Positions 57,501 to 64,000 of a stretch of DNA of 64,000 nt are shown here, piece by piece. The notes under the pieces were generated by a model. It did not search any database and had not been told where the DNA came from. It saw only the letters and a program-made list of their open reading frames with translations. Each line of letters opens with the position of its first letter. Positions within the stretch are counted from its first letter, which is position 1. Position numbers and translations under genes: made by a program. This DNA is from Adenophora triphylla var. japonica (lineage: Eukaryota > Streptophyta > Magnoliopsida > Asterales > Campanulaceae). Where the stretch lies: assembly GCA_022495995.1 (NCBI GenBank), contig JAFEMH010000935.1:1-64000 (forward strand), in the 5' to 3' direction.

Positions 57501-60500
57501 TTATCCCATTCAAGGAACGCATAAAGTAAAAGCACACGCGAATAACTCACCTGACTGACAGACATTGGTAGGGTACGCATGAGGTAATGAACAATCATAT
57601 ACCCAGTGCGATTATGGCCATGAGTGCAATGAACAAGAATATACTTTTTTGCCTGCTTCTGTCGAGCGAGAAATTGAGAGACCTAATTTGCAGAAACGGG
57701 AATTAATTAACATAAATCATCTCACAGAAGTTAGGGTGCTCAAACTAACGCCAGGTAAAGCAAGATTTCTCTCCTTGATTCAAGAGTACAGTACTTAATA
57801 TTCCCTCCGTCCGAAAATGATCGTCCCACTTTTTTTGTCGTTACACGAAGGAATTTTGAGCACTAATTTTAGGTTGATTTAATTATCCTAATGATAACCT
57901 AAAACTTGTCATAGATAGTATTGTTGATGGTATATCAATTACAAGTTTTAGATTTTCAATAGTGTAATTAAACTAACTTATTATTGTTGCTCAAAGTTTA
58001 TTCATAATAACAGCGCAAAATGTAGGAAGATCATATTGGGATGGAGGGAGTAACAAATTCAAACAGCAAATTGTAAAGGGCTATGAAACAAAATGCGCCA
58101 TTTGGAAAAGAAATAAAGGCGCAAAGCACATACACGTAATCAAGATATTAAAAAATAGCCCCTTGGTTCTTTTCATTTGACCTCAAATAATCAAATCAAC
58201 AGAGCAACTCATAACTATTTAAAGTATATCAGGCTGGTAGCTCAAGATAAAGAATGTACTCCAAAATTATCCTACATGAAGAAACATTTTACTGACATAT
58301 ACTACCCTCTAACAACCGCTCACAGAGAACCCACATAAGACAGATAGATAAAGACGAAACTCATATAACGCCAACTTCCCAATGCTTGAGCATTAGAAGG
58401 GTGTACAGCGTTCTCAGATAAAATTTGAAGGTTAGCATACATTTATAGGCATAATCGACTTTTTATAAGGAATTTACCTCATAAACAAACTGATTTACAG
58501 CCTCATTTTCAGGTACGGAATCGCGACCCTTGCAATTGATCTGAATAATAACAAAATAACTCAGACGTCTGCTATCTTAGTCCAAAAGCATTACTGTTAC
58601 AAGGAAGTAACAATGACTAACCTTAACATACTTTATGCCTTCTTTTTTCCAGTCAGTCACCGAATAGTAGCGAGTAGTATTCGTAAGATCAATCACCAAA
58701 CCTAGCTGGAAGAAATTATAAGCAAATACTGAAGAGATAAATTTATGACCAAAAAAAGGTTTAAAAGGTAGCACATCAATGAATATCAGGCCTTGGTGAT
58801 TCATTAACAGGTAACACTGCACTGCTACATCGTAAGAGGTCATGTCAACGCTGAAGTTTAAACTAGGAATATAAACTACCTTCAGAATTTTATCTTTATG
58901 GGCAGTACTTAGCATCACACAGAAGTTTTTATTAGGTTATTTGTTTGTCCGTTCATGCATTGGACTGCTGTACCACGTGAATGAACAAGTTTGTAACAAC
59001 CCCTTTCAGAATCCTAAATTGCATTAACCAAAAACAAGAACAAAGAAAAATAAAAACAAAACAAAAAGGGCCAACTTGTTGTGTAACTCGTGTGCAATGG
59101 TTTGCCAATTTTTGGATGTCTAAAAAGTTTGAAAAACTGTCGGGTAGTTTCCACAATAATAAAATATAATGCATGTTGCCCCAGGATTGCACAAGGAAAA
59201 GGTAAAAACGCGTGATTTTGTTGTTCCCAACTACAAACAAACAAGAAAGATGTAATAAAGCGTGAAGTGGGTAATTTTCATTATGTAGAAGATAGATTAA
59301 TAGTAAGAAAAAACAATCAGCTATAGTTCATTAGATAAATGGAAATGGGAAAAGGAGAAATTGTGACATGTCTAAACTCTGCACCTTCCTGTAATCAAAT
59401 GCAATTCAATGTTATCTCTGTATAAGATTTATTTCATTATATCTATAGTTGCGTTAAGTGTACTCCTTAGATAACTGCAAAGTTATAAACTCAAGGCTGT
59501 AGAAAGAAGGGATGCTGCCATGATAGAGAGAGGAATGAAGAAACGCATGCTGACTGTGAGAAACATGTGCTTTCCCAGATCAATGCAATATAATGCAGTA
59601 CTTGAATAAATACTACCTCTGTCCCAAAATGAATGCCCATAAAAGAAAAAAAATTGCTCTTTAATAAAAAAAAATCGGACATTCATTTTAGGAAGGAGGG
59701 AGTAGTTGTTTAGTTGATTCCCACGAGATAAATGAGGATTTTGTCATTATATATTCAGCATAATACTATCGCCTTTAGATCAAGCTCACTGTAAGAACCT
59801 CAAAGTAATATCATACCGTCAAGCTACGGGGGCTAGCACCATTGAAAGGACATCTTTCTAGGAACTCATTTATTTTGCCTAATTACTTTCGCTGATTTTT
59901 TATTACATAGAAGTTCATTTCTTTTCTCAATTATTGAGATCATTGTAACTTTCTACCGCCTATAAGTAATTCACTCCTTCCATTGGCTCCACAACGTCTT
60001 TTACTATTTCAATTTTTAATCCTAGACAACAGATTCTAAAATATTCCAAATTAAAAGAAGGATTCCTAAATATACAGTGTCCAATGGGTATGAGCCGTGA
60101 CATTTGTAACCCTAACCGAGACAATTTCTCAAATGCGTTAAGAGCGCGTAAATTGGAAAAATAATCAGCTAAATCTCAAGAGGATTTTGAATTTCACTTC
60201 AAATACTAAGCTCAACATCAAGGCATCACCCCCACGTGTAATAAATGATATCTCAGACAAATAAGTTCTACCTTCTGGTTCAAAATGAAAGGAAAACGCT
60301 ACGCTACTCCCTCTGTCCCTAAATGAATGTCCAAATTCAAGAAAATTTTGTCCCAAAATGAATGTCTTTTTTGTAAAAACCTTTTGTCCCTAAACGCTTT
60401 TTAACCAAAAAAAAAAAATATCGCTATTCATTTTATTATCGTGAAACTAAATGTTTAGAAAGTGGATAACAAGAATATTTATGCATCTTTGCCATTAAAA

Positions 60501-61050
60501 TGTATAAATAGCACACGTTTTCAGAGTGTCCCTTAAAATGACATTTGGACATTCATTTAGGGACGGAGGGAGTATAAGTTTAAGATCATCAAACTCACCT
60601 TTCTTCCTAGTACTCTTTGTTGATGAATCACCTGCCTGGATGAGTATCTTTTACCAGGAATAACACAGTCATTGAAGGCTTCACCAAGTGGAACCTTAGA
60701 AGGAATAATACAACCTATTTCTTGGCCAGAGGCAGGGCATTCCAGCCAACCTAAAATTTATGTAAATCGAACATAAATGACAAGTATATAGTTAGCTATG
60801 TCCAACAATCAAACAGCAAAGTCTGATAAGTTGCAATGATCAAGAAACATAAAAAAACATGGCAGAAGTATACATTCTAAATCCATGATTAAAACTTAAT
60901 AGTAAACAACACCACACCACCATAGTTGTAAAAGGCAAAAGGCGAGAGGCGGGCGATATGTACTTGGAAAAGGCGAAAGGCGAGGCGAAAGGCAAGCGGC
61001 AAAAAGGCGAGCAAGGAGGAAAATCGAACAAAAATTTAGTAAAAATAGAT

Positions 61051-61081
<31 letters not shown>

Positions 61082-63086
61082 GTATATATATGTATATATA
61101 TGTATATATATGTATATACGTATATATATGTATATATATGTATATACGTATATATATGTATAATATACACATGCTAAACGTAAACAAAGCATAAAACGTA
61201 TTATGAACAAGAATAACGCATGAAATAAATTTCACAATTCCGCATATAATAGTATCCTAATATAATTCAAACCTCAAAAGTAAGAATTCTAAGAAAAAAG
61301 AAGCATGAATCAAAATTACGAAGTTCAAATTAACATACAAGTACTTGTTTAAGCAAGTTAAATAAACTTAAATCCTTAAAGATTATTGAGAAAAGAAATC
61401 AAGTTCCAAAATCATGCAAAAGTAAATAAAAATTTGAAGAACAAGAGACTAGAAAGAAAGAAAGAAAAAAATGCAAAAAGGTAAGAGGCGACAAAAAGGC
61501 GAGCAAGGCGAATGCCTTTTGAAGAAAGGCGTGCATCCGCCTGCCTGGCTACAAAGAGGCGACCGATCCCCCAAGGCGCCAAAAAGGCGGGGCGGGCGAG
61601 GCGGGCGGTCGCCTTTAACAACTATGCACACCACCAAATAGAGAACCTGAGCAACAAAATAAGCATCTATAAAAGTAATTCAGTCAAAGACTTTCCATCA
61701 TTCCTTAACTTTGAACAGGTGCGAAAGTGAGAGAAGCGTGTATCTTCCCCCTTATTTTCTTTCCATGCGTTGTAAAACTCCAACACAACCAAAGTAGTGG
61801 AAAGTGAGTATTGTCACCCTTTAATTGATTTATATATGTATATATATATAACAATCAGCTAGACCATCTATATGTGGGAACACAAGAAACTTTTATTTTT
61901 ATATGACTGAGTGTCGCAATGATAATAAGCTTCATGGTTAGCAAACATTTGATGCTCTAATAATAGCACACTTACCTGGAGGAAGTCTGCTTTTATCATA
62001 AGTTCTCTGGTTTTTTGCTAGGTATGAATAATCATGCATATGTTGTTGCGTGTTGCGTGCAGGTCTGTCATCTGGGCGTTCTCGTTTCAGCCGTTGCTTT
62101 CTTTCTTCGCGCTCCTGATGCAAGGAGGAGATATTCAATGACTTTCTACTTCAACGAGTGTACAGTAAAATTTGATGAAGTAAGACATGAATATGAAGTT
62201 CCCTTCAATCCACACACACATATATACTCCCTCCGTCCCAATTGAAACTACACATTTTACCCAAAAAAAAAAAGGTGTCTCAATTGAAACTATATTTTTC
62301 CTAAAATGGAAAAGTTATAATACTTCTTTATTCAATGGGAACCTCACACTCGCAACAACTTTTCACTTGCTATTCTCTACCCCACTTTCTATCTCCTACC
62401 TCACTTTTCATACTCAACGCCCACTCCAGTAACGTCTTTCCTTAATTCCAGTGCCCAACTCAAAGTGTGTAGTTGGAATTGGGACGGATGGAGTATAAAT
62501 TATCATGTTTACACTTCTGAGGAGACAATCAAAATTCACCTAAACCATGAAAGTATCAGTTCTACAGGAAAGCAAAACAAAAGAGCCAACCTTCATATTA
62601 AGTATTAACTGGATTGAGAATGCTTGAGATCATGGGAAGTTAACAAGATAGCAGTAAATGGTGAGACAATATTATTCCTCTATTACCCATATAAGGCTGT
62701 CAAAAACTAGATTACCAGTTCTGACTGCCAGAGTGGAACGAAAAGTAATACATCTTCTGTCCCATTATAAAAACGCAGTTGACTTGTCAACGTATTAAAG
62801 GTGTGTGTTTTACTTGTTTGTACATCACTTGTACAGTGTTAAAACTGCACTAGAGCACGTAAAATGAAAGAGAGGCAAATTAATGAGGATCCGAGAAAGA
62901 AAAGTAGAGTGTATTGAAAAAGTTGGAGTTATGTACCCTGCGCAATATATCAACTGCAGACTCTACATGTTCAACGTGATGATGAGGATGATGATTGTGT
63001 TGTGGTGGGCCATTGTCCTCCTCTTCCAAATGTGGTTCAAGAAATTCCTCGTCTTCTTCAGGTTCAGGCGATGCATTCAAATCCAT
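51600..63086 (-). CDS. mRNA capping enzyme (RNA 5'-triphosphatase and guanylyltransferase), 17 exons
   Basis: Exons: 63086-62937, 62114-61976, 60750-60599, 58705-58622, 58540-58478, 57682-57551, 57474-57268, 57158-57039, 55842-55793, 54884-54722, 54615-54478, 54187-54065, 53972-53874, 53240-53151, 53053-52972, 52480-52350, 51725-51600. All introns are GT-AG; the sum is 2049 nt, 682 aa. The N-terminal phosphatase domain has the cysteine loop HCTHGHNRTG (Cys215, Arg221). The guanylyltransferase domain has KADGTR (GMP-accepting Lys382), LLDGEM (431), RYLIYDMMAIN (450), DGLVF (535) and LLKWKY (554), then an OB-fold tail ending in VRRR. It removes the gamma phosphate of nascent RNA and adds GMP, in the nucleus on Pol II transcripts. 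The start MDLNASPEPEEDEE fits plant orthologues; a His-rich stretch (residues 30-40) follows. No defect seen. Confidence 0.95.
51781..52034. mobile_element. Stowaway-like MITE in capping enzyme intron 16
   Basis: Ends CACCCTCGGTCCCAAATTGA and GGGACGGAGGGAG with TA flanks; 254 bp. Confidence 0.75.
52625..52852. mobile_element. Stowaway-like MITE in intron 15
   Basis: Ends CTCCCACCGTCCCACAATAA and GTGGGACGGAAGGGG with TA flanks; 228 bp. A poly-T/poly-G run follows at about 52871-52908. Confidence 0.75.
53288..53544. mobile_element. Stowaway-like MITE in intron 13
   Basis: Ends CTCCCTCCGTTCCATTTATA and GAGACTGAGGGAG with TA flanks; arms pair over about 60 bases (TTGACTTTTTTGGTCAACA). Confidence 0.8.
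54278..54466. mobile_element. Stowaway-like MITE in intron 11
   Basis: Ends CTCCCTCCGTCCCAGAATGA and TCTAGGAAGGAGGGAG; 189 bp; closely related to the one in intron 9. Confidence 0.75.
54963..55149. mobile_element. Stowaway-like MITE in intron 9
   Basis: Ends CTCCCTCCGTCTCATAATAA and TATGGGACAGAGGGAG with TA flanks; 187 bp; shares CATTGTACATGTAATGTA with the one in intron 11. Confidence 0.8.
56191..56794. mobile_element. Tourist-like MITE in intron 8
   Basis: Inverted ends GGCTCCGTTTGTTTCGAC and, inverted, GGCTCCGTTTGTTTCAAC; TAA on both sides (56188-56190, 56795-56797), as for PIF/Harbinger; 604 bp. The interior repeats TTTTCCGGAAAA many times. Two related CCCCACC-rich blocks lie at 56410-56540. 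Confidence 0.8.
57802..58050. mobile_element. Stowaway-like MITE in intron 5
   Basis: Ends TCCCTCCGTCCGAAAATGAT and TTGGGATGGAGGGAG with TA flanks; about 249 bp. Confidence 0.75.
59614..59702. mobile_element. Short Stowaway-like MITE in intron 3
   Basis: Ends CTACCTCTGTCCCAAAATGA and TAGGAAGGAGGGAG; only 89 bp, so internally deleted. Confidence 0.7.
60307..60572. mobile_element. Stowaway-like MITE in intron 3
   Basis: Ends CTCCCTCTGTCCCTAAATGA and TTTAGGGACGGAGGGAG with TA flanks; 266 bp. Confidence 0.8.
60921..61626. mobile_element. hAT-like foldback element in intron 2
   Basis: Arms CATAGTTGTAAAAGGC and inverted CATAGTTGTTAAAGGC, with CACACCAC directly repeated on both sides (60913-60920 and 61627-61634). 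Both arms are rich in AAAGGCGAGGCG motifs. The core includes a 115-bp TATATG/TATACG repeat (61051-61165). 706 bp, no coding sequence. Confidence 0.8.
62227..62493. mobile_element. Stowaway-like MITE in intron 1
   Basis: Ends CTCCCTCCGTCCCAATTGAA and AATTGGGACGGATGGAG with TA flanks; 267 bp. A one-ended relative is at about 62755-62860. Confidence 0.8.
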
Positions 63087-64000
63087 GCCGACAACTATTC
63101 AACGAGTTCCAAGTAACATTTGGCAAGGCACTTGCTATGAAACTCGGTCCCAAGAACAACTAACTTTGAATACCTAAGCAAATGAATATAAAATCAATAG
63201 AACATCAAATTCATGTTCTTATCCAAAAATTTGTCAACAACTTTGTGTAACAAGCATTTACACATTCAAGGGACAATAAACAGGAAATGCAAGAACCCTT
63301 TACAGCAGAAGAGCACCCCCCCCCCTCCCCCCGAACACAACTTACAGCACTAGAATAGAGCTTACTCAACAATTGCTCTTTTCACGGAAAGTGTATCTAA
63401 AACTTTCACATTTTATCCTGGCACTAATCCACGATGTTCCACAGCAAGTAAAGCTGCAACAAAGGGAATTTTTTTGAAATATGATGCACCAAAACAACTG
63501 AATAATGCTCAACCAAATCGAGCAATCTCATGATCTCAACTAATCATAAACTTTTCCACATCTAAGTGAAATAAAAATGAATAAGCATGAATGTACTCAT
63601 TTTATTTTCACCAATGGTATTTGATTGATTTATTTACGATTGATGCTGACGATACCGAAAGCCTTGAACTTTATTACATACTTAGCCCAGGATAAAAGAT
63701 ACTCTGTAATAATTGCGTATGTCAAAGTTAAGCAGTTAATATTCTAACAACACAGCATGAAGCAAAGTCAACAAGTTCATGTGAAAATAATCAGCATAAA
63801 TGCATAATACGGGAAGTATTTTATGCCAAATTACCGAAGAAACAAAAAAGGAAATAAGAAACAAGACAAAACAATTACTAGTGTAATCTCATTACGAACA
63901 TCAAATTCAACACCCAGAGAATAAGTAGATACACAGATAAACAAACACGCCATCCTATAAATCTACCCGAGAGAATCCAATAACACCCAATTAATTCTGA
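63087..64000 (-). other. 5' flank of the capping enzyme gene
   Basis: Upstream of the ATG at 63086. Short frames only and a poly-C run at 63315-63333. A leader and promoter must lie here or beyond, but no TATA box stands out. Confidence 0.5.

Noticed and set aside
60950..61235. Tyr/Ile-rich small proteins
   Set aside because: They are translations of the TATATG repeat inside an intronic foldback element.

Overview
The window looks like nuclear DNA of a flowering plant, most likely a eudicot. The evidence is plant-type LTR retrotransposons (Tat/Ogre and Copia), CACTA, hAT, Tourist-like and many Stowaway-like elements, a tRNA-derived SINE of the Au kind, and a 17-exon gene for a bifunctional plant mRNA capping enzyme with short GT-AG introns. 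Nothing fixes the genus; an asterid is only a guess. There are no bacterial-style operons and no CRISPR array.

Layout. 1-8482: minus-strand Tat/Ogre-like LTR retrotransposon running off the left edge, badly decayed, with its 5' LTR at 6740-8482 and an 18-nt tRNA-Arg-type primer site. It sits inside the gag of a second, plus-strand Tat/Retand-like element (8483-19333), which has protease, RT, two RNase H domains, integrase, a 3' LTR at 18497-19333 and a long antisense reading frame (about 14407-17904) with its own TATA box. 19334-29083: AT-rich intergenic DNA with hAT, Tourist-like and Stowaway-like MITEs, a candidate solo LTR, and a nine-copy, 137-bp minisatellite inside one MITE. 29084-37267: minus-strand Copia element with target duplication ATCTT; a 1875-bp CACTA element interrupts its left LTR. 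37959-42898: second minus-strand Copia element with two 269-bp LTRs that look identical.

42899-47500: duplicated pair of Mpo1/DUF962-like genes. Copy 1 (43619) is frameshifted by a 13-bp deletion and has five head-to-tail Stowaway MITEs plus a foldback element in its 3' flank. Copy 2 (47144) is intact, with a minisatellite in its 5' leader. 47992-51500: a complete SINE with a 16-bp target duplication, exon remnants of a DEX1-like gene and of an ERD6-like sugar transporter, and more MITEs. 51600-63086: complete mRNA capping enzyme gene on the minus strand (682 aa). Every long intron holds at least one MITE, and the six introns of 76-109 bp hold none. 63087-64000: 5' flank of that gene.

How the parts relate. 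The only intact cellular genes I can support are the capping enzyme and DUF962 copy 2. The rest is mobile DNA and gene debris, and its order of insertion can partly be read: CACTA after Copia 1, Ogre-like after Retand-like, MITE array after the DUF962 duplication. All coordinates, splice sites and comparisons were read by eye from the sequence; no database search was run.
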